Shown: positions 34,601 through 49,600 of the stretch, one piece after another
Numbering within the stretch: position 1 is the stretch's first letter
Layout of the letters: every line of letters starts with the position of its first letter
Assembly (NCBI RefSeq): GCF_949628215.1
Contig: NC_134283.1
Location: 12,709,638-12,773,637 of the forward strand
Direction of reading: 5' to 3'
Length of the DNA: 64,000 nt
Source: Phalacrocorax aristotelis
Lineage: Eukaryota; Chordata; Aves; Suliformes; Phalacrocoracidae
Notes under the pieces: model-generated
Databases searched by the model: none
Told to the model about the DNA's origin: nothing
What the model saw: the letters and a program-made list of their open reading frames with translations, nothing else
Program-made: the position numbers and the translations under genes

Positions 34601-37600
34601 GTGTAAATGGAAATACAGATGTCTCACAGGTCTCAAAACATACTATACCTGAAATCTGAAAGATAGCTAGCATTGTAGCTGCATTTGTATCTCAAATGAT
34701 CGTTCAAGAGATGTATTTGGGACTGTAGTAACCACATGCCTCAAAAGAGGCTTTCATTAGTTTATTCAGGATTAGATAAATAATCCCCTAAACTCCTATT
34801 TCAAGGAATGGCACTAAAGAATAGTTCTTCTGACAAATGTAACTGTTACAGGTAATGAAATGCAAAATTGCCCTACTACTAGTTCAAGAAAACCAGCCAT
34901 GATGACCAGTTAACTTTGTGGTGAATAGGCAAGCTGCTCATGCAATCTGAGCAGTCACAGTGCGTGAACAGATAAATTCTTATCTGGAAAGGAGAAAGAG
35001 AAGTAAGTCTCTCTTATCAAAATCTACTTGCACTGTTGGTTTGTTTCTAAAGGATTCAGAGAGAGAATATATAAACACATTCTCACAGAAGCAATGGATA
35101 CTTTCTGGATCTCTCTGTATAAGAATTTTTATTCTGACCATTCCCAGGGAATCTGGTGACTAGTTTTATCTGTCAGGTAGGCTTCTTTCCTGAAGACTCA
35201 CTAACACTTACAGCTTTGCGCACACATGCGCGCGCGCACACGCACACAGAGACACACACACAGAGACACACAAAAAGATATCCACCCCTCTGGTAGCTGA
35301 ACTGCAAGAACTGATTTAAGACAAAAAATACTGAGAGGTGATGTATTTCTTTATTCCCACTGAGCACTCTGAAAAATGATATTTTTAATGTCAGTAAAAA
35401 TTATTTCCTCTATTTAGAAGAAACACAAAAATAATGCTTTTCAGGCAGACTGAGCACAACTAATGACTGATCTAAAGCCTATGAAAATCAGTGACTTCTA
35501 TTGACTTCAGAATTGAATCTGACAGGATTTAGGAACTTCACATCTGCTCATGAAGAGAGGGAGGAAAATTATTCCTAGATGATCTGTCATATCAGACTAT
35601 CTATTAGAATGTCATGCTCTTGGTATCACCCATGTCAAAAGAAATGGCATTATTTCTATCATTTTCAAAGATGATGAAAATGGTAAATTACTTCCCTAAC
35701 CAGCATACCAATGAAAAAAAAAAAAATCCTAAAAAGTCTTCTAGGAGAATAATAAGAAAATATAAGTGGAATACATCAGTGTAACTTTACTAAACAAACT
35801 GTTAGAGTCTTTTTTAACTTCTCGTTTCACTGTTTTGAGGAGGGGAACAGACTTCCAGAGCGAACTCTATTAGCAGCTTTCTTACCTGTTATGTTTTACT
35901 ACTGCCTTTTTAACTTTAATAATGAAAGTCACCTTGAGTTTCTCTGAAGGTTATTATTTAACGGAAATATTCTCATCTCATACTAGGTATCGCAGAATTA
36001 ACTTCACCACCAAAGCAGCATCTGAATTTTTTGTCGATGTAAATACAGGTTTAAAGAATGGTATGTCTGAATTAATGTTCTGAATTTCCCTGCTATGACA
36101 GGCTGACAGACTAATAATCTTGTACATATTATTATTTTAAATATGTTGTTTGTGTTTACATTTAAACTTTGACCATAACAATACTTTGTTTCTGGGACAG
36201 ACTGAAGATTATGTAAGTACTTGAGGAGTTTAACCATTCTGTACTTTAAAACATATGAGATGAGGCACAGCAGTATAGAACATTATTTCTGGTCCTACAA
36301 TGAATCTTTACACAATTTAACAATCTGCATCTTATCTGCAACTTAGTTAAAACCAAAGCAGACACATTTCCATAAAATCATGCATTTGAGTAACACCTAG
36401 TAACTTACACATACAATCAGACAAACATTTTTATCTATGAACAACTACTTTGGATCAAATGAGCTCAACTGATCCTTTACATATAATTTCATATGCATAA
36501 AGATACTTGCACTTCAATTTTTAACATTCAGCTACCGATCTTGTGCATAATTTTAGAAAACAACATCCCTTTATGAGAAAAGGAAAATTCCATGCAACTA
36601 AAAAAATGCCAAAACATTAAGAAAAAAATTTCTTACCTTATATGATATGTACAGTAATGTAATTATTGGTATAGAATACTTAATCATGTGCGTCTAAGAG
36701 AAATGGCAAAAAAAAAAAGGTTATTCTGTTGATATATTTATTTAGATAGACTTCATTTCTAATGTATTGGTATCTGGCATATTTATCATGTGCTGGAATT
36801 TACAGAGTTTGAACTTTAAGACCATATTCTGATTTTGTTTTCAAGTAAAACCCTTATTAGAGACCCATCCCAAATGATGAATTTGTATCTACATACTTAA
36901 ATCTATTTTCTACAAAGTGGAAAACACGTTATAATTCAGTATACTACACTACAAAGGTCTTCTCAGACTGCTGATGATTCCTTAATATGGTGACTAAGAC
37001 TTTTTTAGTAAAATTGTGGTTATTTTTCATAACCACATCTATATTGCCATCTAGTGTATTCAAATGGAATTGTTTAATACAGAAACCACTAGAAAATATA
37101 TTTTACTTACTGAATTTAGACAAATGTGCTTCAGAGGTATCCAGTTTAAGAGGACTACAAATAATATTCATTTCAGATGTCTTATAATTCTGACTCTTGA
37201 TTTGGTTTAGATATGGAGCAAAAACAAATTTCATGAAATGCTCTAAGTATAGTGCTAACCCTCTGTGATGTGTAGAGATGAATACACCTCAGGGTAAGTT
37301 TCCATACTTCCGTACTGCACAGGCCAAAAGATGCAAATACACACATGTGGGATGTCCAGAGGTACTTCATTCTGGAAGAATACAGACAAATTTTTGCTGA
37401 TTATCTGGTGCTCTGCTAAGCCGTGTTGATGAGAGCAGTTATAGAAATTCTGAGCACACTTTTCTTGGACTTTCAGGACTCTGAAATAACTGTGTAAAAG
37501 ACTGACTTTGCACTTTGCTACATGCTCTTGAGAACATCTCTGCTCCCAAACTTCCAAACATTCTTTTTGGCAGAATTTTGGGAAATGCCTCAGTCTACAA

Positions 37601-40600
37601 GCAGGAACACACCAGCAAGAGAAAGAAGGTTCACGATCCTGTCAGTCTGTGGTCAGCATATTTTACACTGAATCGTCTGAAAAAGCCTTTAGTAGAATTT
37701 AAAAAAAATATACCTCATTGTGCTTAATGCCAGACATCCAAAAAGAACTGTGTGAATTAAGTTGTAAGCAGCATCAGGCTTCAGTGTTATTGTGCACTCT
37801 TCCATTTTTGCCATGAACTGGACTTGATTTGAATCACTAATTAAACAAGAAATAAAAAGTGTTATATTAAGTTCTGTAACATATTTCATGTAGTTTTCTG
37901 TATTGTAAAAAGCATTTAATCCTTCTCATGCTAAAGAGCAATACTGCTGCTATCAGTCCACGATCCTCTGTTGTATCTATGCTATAATTAAGCCTGACAG
38001 CATCAGGTATTTATCTTCATGTCTAATTTTCTGGAAATGTAAGGGGTTTAAACGAGCTGGTTTAGAATGAGATAAATAAAGGCATGCTTGGTTTGTTGCT
38101 TGAAGCTGCTACTCCCATAGGGTTAACAAGACTTTTGATGAGAGTGAACTACTTAACTGTGTTCTATGGGGTTGTGCTGGATGCTACTAAGGCCATAGAT
38201 TGGAAATAAATTTATGGAAAAGAAGTGCTGAAAGGACTGGTTATTGTTTGATGTGGCAAATCTTTTGAATGTGTGTGGAGCACTGATAAAAAAAAGAAGC
38301 TGCTTAAATAGGTGCGTTTTTTCCCTGTTTTTTTGGGTGGGGGAAAATCGAGATATCTGGGCAGTGTTAAAAATCAGGGTAATGTTTGGGATTGCATTTA
38401 GGATTACAGAAAGTAAGAGCTGCAGCGTCTTTTGTTTGTTTTTAAAATTGACTCTGGCAGCAACTTTTTTAAGAGGCTGGTTGAATAGTACCAAAATGCC
38501 TTACAGATGACTACGACTGCACAATTATCATAACATAGTTTCAGAATGTCTTACTCTCCCTCCCCGCTCCCCCCCCACCCCTTATCCTGGTTTTCCATAA
38601 AATTTACGATGAGTGCCATGACACTCCTTTAATTTTTGCTTAATCAATTTTCATATCATCCCTTCTAACTTTTGCCCGGGTTGTAAACATAGAACTGAGA
38701 GGTCTATAATGAACCATTTGCCTTTTTTTTTTTTTTTTTTTTAAAAAAATAGCAGTTCAGTACTAATTTTCTTCTAGTGTTCTGTAAATACCTCCAAATC
38801 CTACAGATCAGCAATGGCAACTGGCAGCACTGACACACATGGAGTCTACCACTCCTGCTTCTTCACACATATCACAGGAAGTTCAGTACAGATTATCCTT
38901 GGCCATTTCTGGGCAGTTTGAGAACACCACCAGGGAAATCTTTCATCAGGAGTGCTTTGCACAGGGAAAATGGGATGAACTAAAGAAGCTAACAATTGTT
39001 TTTATAAAGACACCCTTCCCCTACTTCCCCTCCTCCTCAAAAACCCAACCAACCCTACACATACTGCAAAACTTCCAACAGCAAAGAAGAGAGCTTGAAG
39101 GAATCTAGGGAAGAACGTTTCTTTGCTCAGTCTCATTACATCCTTTACATTTTCAGCTTTAATAGGAAGCTACTTATTTTGCCTGATCTCTCCGTTTTAT
39201 GTCCTACTTTTTGCTTAGTAGCTGTGGAAAGTAATACTGTATGCTGCTGTATTAAACTGTCAGCTCTTTAGCCTGTTGAAGAAGAGAAAACTGAGAAAAG
39301 TGTGAATTATTTTAAAGACATATTTTACCTGAGGTTCCGAAAGGCAACAATTACAGCTGCTATTGTCATAAAGAAGAGAACAAATACATAGACGTAAAAA
39401 AGTAATGTATCCGAGAGTCTTGAAAAAGTATTTAATGGTAGTAAACCAAAAGCTTCTTCGCAAAGATATAGGTTAGCATCAAAATCTCTAAAGAAAAAAG
39501 AAGAATCCTTGTCATCATGTATTTCATAACTTGATGTCAAAAAGGACCAAAGTTTCCTTTTTTCCCCAAGAAATTAATCTGCACAACTGTGGCTTTATTT
39601 TACAAAGGAAAATATGACATAAACATGAGGTAAAAAACCATGACTTATCACCAAGATTTTAAATGAGAGCAACCTGCAGGCTTCACTTAATGAAATCATA
39701 CAAAAAAGCAAAATTGCAGCTAAATCATACCTCGTTGCCCCAAATCCAAATTTTGCTTTCAGGAATTTGAATATATGTTCATCTGATTCAAGATTAAGAA
39801 TTTTCTACAAAGGTGGAAAAAGAAAGGAAATTATATTTTAAGTATCAAAAAATTAAGCTTCACAGAGTAAACAGCTTTTCATCATTTAAATGAAACTGTG
39901 AAGCAACACAGGCTTACTGAGATAGGGTGCTTTGCAATCAAATAAGCATTCAGTTTGTAATTATGGTCCTGTGGTCCAAAGGGCAAGTTAGTTACTTTTT
40001 AGAATATCTATTAGGGTTAGTTTCTTATTTGCAGATAAAGATTATCCATGACAAATTGTTTTTAGCTCTAGTTTTTATTTCAGTGACTTACAATATCTTG
40101 CTGTGACACTTTTTATTTTCTACATGTACTTAATTTTAATCTGTTGGTATAGATCTCTCTGAGGCTAACACTCAAAAGCAGAAAAAGTGGTACTTTCACT
40201 AATGTCTGCAGACATCTCTGTGCCCAAGAAGCAACTAAAAGTATGGTATGGTCTACAACATTTTTATAACAAGTATTAATTTTTCACTGCATTCATTGAA
40301 AAGTAAATTAAATTAAAAACTTTGCAAATGCTCATCAGTATTGCAATGCAGTATAGATCTATACTTGCTATAAAATTACAGGTGAGCTTCAAGTTACAAA
40401 TACTTATTTGATTATTAGGTGTTAATTTACGAAGTTTTAAGAATACGTTTTAAAATCTATATACCAAAATGATTAGCAAAATGTTCTTTCATTTCTAAAA
40501 TGCAGTCTCTGAAATGCAGTGAAATCTCATTGCAATTTTTATTTGAAGATATCACTGTAGATGGTTAACAAATAGCTTTTAAAGTAATACATTTTTGAAG

Positions 40601-43600
40601 TTTCTATATTAAAAATTATTTGCTTACCTTGATGAATTTATTTATTAGGAGAGTCAAGCACAAGACTAATAGTACATGGAGGATAAGTTTCCCAAGCCTA
40701 TTAAGCAACCTGCCCTTTTTTAGGTTTTTCTAGAAAGAATAAAATATTAGTATTTCAGTACTTTGCTATGAATTTGGAACAAAAGCAACACAAACTATTT
40801 GAAATAGCTTATCTGCTAGGCCTGATCAGGATCAAATTTGTATTTTGTTCATGTAAGCAAAAATGTATAAATTAACGAGTATCCAGAAGGGAGATGTATT
40901 TCTTCCACAAAACTGAAGGGACAGTATCATAAAAACTCCCCAGTGTATTGACCTGGCAGAGTTTTGCTACTAGCCAGCCTTCCTTCAGAGGTAGCCCCAT
41001 GATATTTATACAACTGCTGTCACGCAGTACAACTGTGCTTGTTTTTGAAGATTCTCCTAATATCAATAGTACTGAGTGCCTTTTGAAATACCTATTCATT
41101 AGACCTTCCACCTAAACACGGCAAAGGTGTCTTCTGGTTCTAACTGTCAGTTGATAGGATTCTGAGCAACTTTCCAGTTCAAAGCTCCAGATCTGAGAAC
41201 GGTTCTTTGGCCGCTCACAGGCAACTTGGAATAGGTGCAGACCTTGCCTAACTATAAAAAACACAGTGCTGATTTTAAAAGGTCACGAGTGAGAGACAGG
41301 AGGAATGGCCCTCCAAATTCATATATTCTGGTTAGAGGCTGTCATCAATGCTAGTATCAGAAAAAAGAGAACTGCAAATTCAGGGAAAAAATCCTAATCT
41401 TTGAAAGATACCATAGATTTCAGTAAGCTGAATTTGACATGTGTCTAGTTCTCATAGAATATTTTGTTGGAGGCAGATCCATAAATCCAGGACGAGTCCT
41501 GCTGAAACAGGTGTAAAGTCCATTTCTGCAATTTTTTTGAAGGATCCAAACTGCAGCTTGCACAATCATAAATGTTAATAGCAATCACAGAATTATCGTT
41601 CTGATGTGCTTGGTTATGCTGTAGTTAGTGTAATTGAATTCATTATTTGATCATGCAATGTTTTTGTTGCTTTATGCTACAGTAATTCCTAATTAGTATT
41701 AGTAATTTAAGATCATAATGCCTATAAATTACTAATTTACCTATATATGTCACACTCTCTATTTAGTGCTACAAAAACATTTCGGTACCTACCTGGACTG
41801 TTCGTGCTATCAAGACAGAAGCATTAAAACTTATAAGTAATGATCCAAGAATCATAGAATTAAAGAACTGTAGGACACAGACTAGCAGTAATCCAGAAAT
41901 CTGAATGATATAGAGCCATGTAACCTGTAACAATAATGAGATTTTTATGCCTACAAAACTTTACAGTCATAGCTGCTTTTCTTTGAATGTTTTATTTCAA
42001 CATCAATTATTTTTGCAAAAAATGTATCATCTTGCACTAAATCCTTACAGCTAAACACATTACTATATCCTTTCTATATTTATGTCCTGAACTAGTTAGG
42101 TTAATATTTTATACCCAGGGAAGCCTGATACTGTAATAAAGCAGATAGCTAAACAATTGCAGAGTGAGGAAAATATTAATTACTTAATATTTGGAATATG
42201 TTTTATATTTTCTTTAGTCAAATAAGTGTTTTCTGTAGCCTACTCTCTTTATGACTGAAGAGTTATGGCTCAGTGCAGTTCAGCAGTCAAATATCAGATG
42301 ATTTATCTAACTTTTAAACTTTCTTATAGTAGTTTAGTATAGCCCTTTTTGAGCTATGCTAAACTATTATGAATGTTTGTCTGAATGCAAACACTAAAAC
42401 TCAGCTGATTTTCTGTATGGTGGTACCAAACATGAATTTTGCCTAACACAAAGACCCTGACTTCAGCCTTGTATTACAGCAGTTGTATAAGTCAGTATCA
42501 AATGGCCCAACAAATTCCAACAGTTTGAAGTAGCACTTTTAATAAAATTAATATGGAGTTAGAGTGGTGTAGTAAGTCTGCTATATTCGCAGATATAACG
42601 AAGAGTTTAGAAACTGTTAAATAAACCACACCTATTTTGATATGCAGCCACCATACTAACTTTCAGTTAAATTAACTGAAACACTATTATTCAAGTCTGC
42701 TTTGAATTCCATTTTAAATTCATGAATTTAAAAAATTTAAATGAATTTTAAAAACATGAATTACTCTTCATCCTACTATAACCTTCCTTAAAGTCAGAAC
42801 CTTTTTTCAACTAGTGTAAGCTTTTAGAAGGGCTAAAGTAATCTCAGTAGAATTTCACAGGAACATTAAATTCAATGACAATATTTTCATCTACAGTACA
42901 TTTCTATTTCCTAAGATTGACTGCAAATGATCCCTTATCTTCTTAGTTACACTTGCTTAACTTTTTGGCTCATTCAGTTTAACAAAACAGCAGTGAAAAT
43001 GTTGTTATTTTGTGGTGAATTTCAATGTACAACAGATAACTGCCTCTCTTAAGCAATCTGGTCTATCTTCTTCCTTCTCTTTGTGCTACAGTGCCTACAG
43101 CTAACTTTCACACAAGGATGCATGATCCTTGAGGCAAAATTCATACATTGTTATGACTTCAGCTTAGGCTTGTGCTACTTTTTTTCTTGTGGCCACTTCC
43201 AGAGATCACACTTAAGCTGTGGTATTAGATCAAATGTTACAATAATCTTACCTTTGCTGTGGGAAGCATGTCAACACAGTCCAGTATGAATAATGCCAAT
43301 GCTTGTATCAGCATCATAAACTGATTAAATTGCCAAGTCAGGCTAAAGAGAAACGTTGCTATGAATACAACCATAAGTGTCAATCTCTGGAAGGAGGGAA
43401 CAAAGTATTATTTAACTTTATAGATTCCGTCATTAAAAAAAAGACAAAACATACCAACCAACCCCCCAAAACCCCAAGAAAAACAATGAAAACCCAACTT
43501 AATTTGGTTTCATTTAAAATCCATTTAAAAAATATTACTATGAGTTTTCTAACTGCAATAACTGCTTGGAGGATAATGAACTTTTTGAGTTGCAGGTTCT

Positions 43601-46600
43601 TGTATTTATGTCTGTATTTTACCATTGTAATACCTCTTGCAAGAAAATTATGAGATCTCAGATAGTTTCAGCCCATAGATTAATATGCAATGTATGTTTT
43701 ACTATGCCATAAATAGCAGTTATTTGATTGAATTGAGGAATAACAAGTTAAGATTTGTTTGTCAAAGAAACTGTATCACCAATTTGCTTTTATTCTTGCA
43801 GATAGGGCAACCTCTCAAATTCGTAGAACAAATGAAATAAAAAGGAAAATCTTTAATCCTTGTGCTTTACAAGCTTTTCTCCTGCCCACTTTGTGTTACT
43901 CCCATGTTTCCTCAAATACACAGTACTGTTGTCTTGTACTTTTTAGATCTTACCTTCTTTTGTTTTTCAGTGCTGAGCATATATATTCCTTTGTATTTCA
44001 ACTACATCTAAATTAACAGAAGGCTCATCTGTTTAATGTCTTCAATGTTATAAGTGATTTGTGTTTGCATATATATACACTGCTACAAATGCTTATTTTT
44101 ATCCAAAGTGTTTTAGTCAGTTTTCTGACACCGATTTTACTGTACCATACTTGTTACAAATACTCACTTCTTGAACAGGCTGTAAATGAGTTCTGAGTAG
44201 GTATGTGATGGCTGCTATCTGAACAGCAAAGAATGGCAGTGCCCAGTTCTCTCTCAAAGGAATGGTGAATTCTACTCTTGTAGTATCTATTCTGTACAAA
44301 ACAAATGGAATTTCATAAATTTAAAACAAATAAACACCAACTTGGTGACTGACAGAGAGGTTGCAATGACCTTTGTGGCATCTTTGTGGTATTTTAACTA
44401 CTTATTGATAAAAATGGAGGCTCTACACTCTAGTTCCTTCAACATGTCTGGCTCTGAAAAAACATCATTATGAAGGTTCTCCAAGTCATTCATTGTTTCT
44501 GTACCTCAAATGTTGTAGTTTAGCTTCAGTTACTGTTAAAAAACTTACACTACGAATTAAATCTTACTTATGAAGCACAGCTTGGGTAATTTAAAAATGA
44601 ACAAACAAACCCCAAAACACAACCACTCAGAAAATTCAGCCTGTGGAGTTTGCACACCACAGGTAATTTTACTTCATTTTTTTGGTTTGCAAAAAGTTCA
44701 TTTAAAAATAAATAGGTACCAATTTCTTCACTGTGATCCCAGTGCATTGGATCTGGATGCTGCTAAACTGGTTAGGAACTTCTGGTCATCTTTTGAATGT
44801 TCTAACATAAAAAGTATGTGATGGAAGTTAGTAAAAGTTCCCCAAAGGGCAGTCATTTACAAACCTGAATTAAAAGTTAAAAAACAAAAAGAATTCCCAT
44901 TTTTCTTGTGTAGAGAAATGTTTGCTAAAAAAGAAGGTAAGCAACACATCTGAGACATGCTTAGCTGGATGAAAAGAATGTCTAAAATAGAGTTACTCAG
45001 TAGCCTCAGATGTACATCATCTGGACAGAAAGTCTTTATCCAAAACAATTCCATGTACTTACTCTATTTGCATAAAGGATAACAAGCTTCCATTGTTCAA
45101 GAATTATTAGAAAAATGACAAAACAAATCTGCTCCAAATATTCTGTAAATGGAAAAGATGACCTCATGAAATAAACATGTGAACTACTGCACATTGCATG
45201 GATTCTTTAATTACTTCCATCTTTGGAGAAAGAAATGTTTTACCACTATATGTCTATAATTATTCTGTAATGGACATGCTTGCAGATAAACTTCTTCACA
45301 GCTGCTGATTAACATATCAAACAGTTTTGATAGAACTGACACTGTACTTTTCCTTTTTTGCTTGATTTACAGATAGCAGCCTATGTCACCAGTCTTAGCT
45401 TTATGCCAGCAACTTACTGCTGGCATAAAGCCAGTTGTTTAGTTTTTTTTCCTCTCCAAATTGAGAATTCTTCAAGTGATAAAGCACTAGTATATCTCGA
45501 TTACCATCTTTTTTCTCTTAGTGCAGGAGATGTCTACAGGAATAAGGGCACAGAGAAGCTGAACTTCTAATGACCTTAGGAATCCCTGGAGGTTAGGTGT
45601 CGGGCAGTGAGGAGAGACCTGAATGGCATATATGCAGGTGTCTAACACCTAAAGGATCCTGGGCTGGAGATGACAGGGTCTGGAGATCCAGACACATCTG
45701 AAACATGCAGTCCACTTTCAGAGATCAGCTGAAGCCAAAATTTTCTACTCAAACTTCTTGAAACTTTCAAGTCCTACTCTGCAATGTCAGCTCATTTCCG
45801 ATTATTTTCTAATTATTTTGTATTATTTAAACATTTTTTTTCCATTTTCTGTCTAATCTGGAGAAAGGCCTTATAGCTTCAGATCTTGCCCAATTAATCA
45901 TGCATTTGAAGGTTTAATGCCTTACCTTTGAAATGAGGGACAATTTAAGAAAGATCGTAAGTTTAGTATCACTTACCTGTTTGTAATATACCAGCAAGCT
46001 GCCAATAACCCTGAAAGCCACGTTCCACTAAGAAGCCAGCTTGTTACATACAGAGCAATGACATAAACTGCCTGAAGTCCAAACAAAGTGTAGATATAAA
46101 AATAAACAGGCTCTAGGTATTGCTGTAAAACACAAGAATACTGATGTTGGCATAAAACATTCGGGGCAGGGGGACTATACTTAATATAAATTAGGGGTTT
46201 CTTTTATAAATTAAAAAGGTATCAGGGATATTTCTAATTAGAAAACAACTAAAAAGGTGAGCTACGATTCACTGTGCAATCTTCATAATGCACTTACAAT
46301 CTAAAGCCATAAATAAATGCCTACCTGAATTGGAAGAATCCTATACAGAATGCTGAGAAACACCTCCTGGTAAATATTCATTCTTTCAAGTATGTTAATT
46401 GTCCTCACAGATTCAGTTTTATTGTCATATACTAAACCATGTAAACCTTAACGATAAAGAGAAATTGAAATAGGAGATTGTCATTTTCCCCCTCCATTTT
46501 ATTTGAACAGTGAATAATTTTTTCAAAGGTATTTTAGGCTCTCTCACCAAAAACTGCAAACTTTGAGTTAAGGATTCAGATCGCGTTACCTCTGAATCAA

Positions 46601-49600
46601 CATGACCTTCTGAGGTCTTCAGCTTCCCTGCTTCAAATGTGACTCAGAGTGCTAATTCAAGTTCTATATATTTAGTAACGTATAAAACATTTATTTTTAC
46701 ACTTACTTTCCTAGCACAGAATCTGTGGTACATACTGGATCTTGAGAACCATTCTTGTCACTACTTTGAACACAGGTGATGTTAATATTGACAAACGTGT
46801 AGTGTAAGTAAAATTGCTAGGGAGCAACAGTTCAGTATCTAGAAAACATGAAACTGTCACAGAAAACCCCGTCATCGTATACAATTTCCTTGGAAGCTAC
46901 TTGTTGTATCACTTACTGTCCAGGCATACAGCAAAAAAATTTCCCCTTCCCACAAATAGCTCATAATTAAAATTAAACAAGAGAAGAATAAAAACAAAAG
47001 TAGTATACTCAATAAACGAGCAAGGCTGAAACCTTAACAGATATGAAAGTTGTCCCTCAAAGTGATTGCCTTCATCAGAACATGAAGGTGTGGCACAGAA
47101 ACCAATGTATCATTGTGAAATTTATTACATCCATAACTTAGTGGCTCCCTGGCATATGAACAGAATAAATCTGTCTCCAGTACAATTGTCACACTATCTT
47201 TCACCGTTATGGTATTCCTTGTTCTCAACTTGATTTGAAAAAATATTAGTCGGCTGGCAACATGAAGTAAAACTTACTTTACAGTTTACAATACCTTGCT
47301 GGATGGAAGCCGCCTGAATCATCTCTTTGTAGTAGGAATAATAAAGTCCACATTCTGTTCTGAATGAAATTTCTCTTTCAACTTCCTGCAAGTGAAAATT
47401 CAGTAGTAAATTCACTTTCCATTTGGTTTTCACAATTATAAGAAGCTGCCTTCAACTCATATTCCTGCTGCACCAGAGAAACTGACCCATACAGTGGCTT
47501 GAGTCTTTGGGTTCATGCATTCTATGCAACTTAGTTCAAATTAGGGTAAAATATATGGACAAATCAGGGTGAGAGGTAAATGGCTGAGGTGTCAATGCCT
47601 CTGTTAACTGGGGAAATGTATATGCCTTTTGTGATTCTGATACGCTGTTTGGAAACATTTTGGATCTTTTACTCTTTTTTGTAATATTCAAGGTTTAGAT
47701 AGGTGCAGTGGCCACCAGCTGGACTTTAAAACTGCATATGCTTGCTCCATGCATTTAACCTTTTCTTCCAGATGTAGATATCCCATAGCATTCCGTGGCT
47801 TTGCCACCTTACGGCTCAATTAATTCAGTGTGCTACACTCTGAGATTTCAGCTGGCAGGGTATGCTGCTGCTCACTTGTTTAAATGCTGTTTCTTGGAGG
47901 AAGCCAGCTGTTCATCACTCTCATACTTAAATTGTAAGTTAAAGTGATTCTCTACTTGGTTTTAGGTGTAGGCAAAGTTATTATTTTTAATTGAAAAGTG
48001 TTCAAATTGTTTAAACTAGGTACACTTCTAACAATGCCTCTTTCTTGGCTGACATTGCAGCAGGTGGAGTCTAGGGAGATATGAAAACTTGCAGAGAAAA
48101 CTGCTCTCACTACAGGATCTTTGCTTTAGAATTCACCTCATTAGTTGTGAAGACCTAATGAAATTTAACAAATCCAGAGCCTTAGGCAACCATATTTAAA
48201 CAAAATAAGACGGCATGAACAACCAATCTGAAGAGAAATAATAGTCATCTTATACAAACCTGTTTTATTATTAGTGATCTTTTTAGAAGTTTTTATAAAA
48301 ACATCCCAGCAAATATCTCTTACTAGCAGTAAGTTAGAAAAGGTTTAGATCCAGATTTGAGAACCCAGTGACATTCCTGTATGTGGTGTACACAAATCAT
48401 TGAGAAATTTAAGTGATGTTTCTAAAAATAGTCTTATTAATTCAGCTTTCTTTACAAAATACCATTACTGACATAACAGAATGTTACTGTTTTCTGAGAT
48501 TTTTATAAATGCCATTCTGGTTAAGGCAACCTTGCATAGAATCCCAATAATTTAATCTTTCTTATACAGTCCCATCTCTTTTGCTGGAACAGAATGAATA
48601 CTATTTCAGAGCTAACATAAAGCTAGACAAACAAAATCATTTTCCTCCCTCCTCTATTGCCTAGTATACAATCTTATCTCAAAACATGAGTTTTATTGAA
48701 GTCAACTGTTGACAAACTAAACCAGTATTAGTTCTGGTCTGAGAAAAATCAACAGATAAAAACCCATCTGATTCAATGTAAGTTCACAATTAAACTCTCC
48801 AGCTGCTCTATGACATACAAATCATTATAATACCAGCAGAAGAAACTTTCATTGGCACTAAGTACTAAAAGCCACATGCTTAGCAAAATGAGAATGCTGG
48901 ATTTTGAATGAGCTCTAGTTTCAAATTCATCACTACTGAGAAGTCTTCTAATACCAAAAAGTGGCTGGTTCTAAGTGATCATAAAAAAAAAAAAAAAGAA
49001 GAAAGGAGGAATGTTAACATTTGGAATTTATTAAGGGGGAGAGAGTAGTCACAGAGGGGGATCTAATTAGCAAAAATGCATTCAAACATGATTAATTTGT
49101 AATCCTGGCACCAGCTGTATTCAGCCAAATGCTATACTTTATGAGACAAACACTGGTGAGTTTTACATCTGTTTCATGCTAAGATAACATCTGTTTTATT
49201 CACTCACAATACTTTTCCAGTTCTACTGCAATTTATACTTTTCCTAGTATTCCATGTCAATAAAAACATACAGACTTATGGCTAAGCATTGTAAGCACAC
49301 ACGTTTATCTTTCTCTATATTCAATTTGTGAGGCTTTAACAAAGAAGTTATCACCTTTCCAAGGGAAAGAAAAAAACCCAATACTATCCTCCAGGACGGA
49401 GTTGCATATGATTTCAATTTACGCAACTGTATTCTAATAATACTAAGCATTCGAAACAAAATACAAAGGACTACTTCTCAAGGGCAGTGCAAAATTTTAG
49501 AGCTAAGGTTTCCTCAAACTCCTTAACCAAGTCATTCAGAATAGTAAGCAAGCAGCCAAAGTCTGAGTTGAGCTTTTCTATAAATAAAGAGCATAAGCAA

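Larger units (their letters stand above)
30970..36636 (-). other. DPY19L3: DPY19L3 intron 14
   Basis: 5.7 kb. It holds the CR1 relic at 31860-32215 and the CA/CG tract at 35218-35272. Near 35440-35520 there is a CTAAAGCC...TTCTATTGACTTCAG text that may be another worn amniote repeat. No exon was recognised. Confidence 0.5.

Noticed and set aside
41850-41880. AGAATCATAGAATTA resembling the CR1 tail repeat (ATTCTATGATT)n
   Set aside because: It is coding sequence of DPY19L3 exon 8 read on the other strand.
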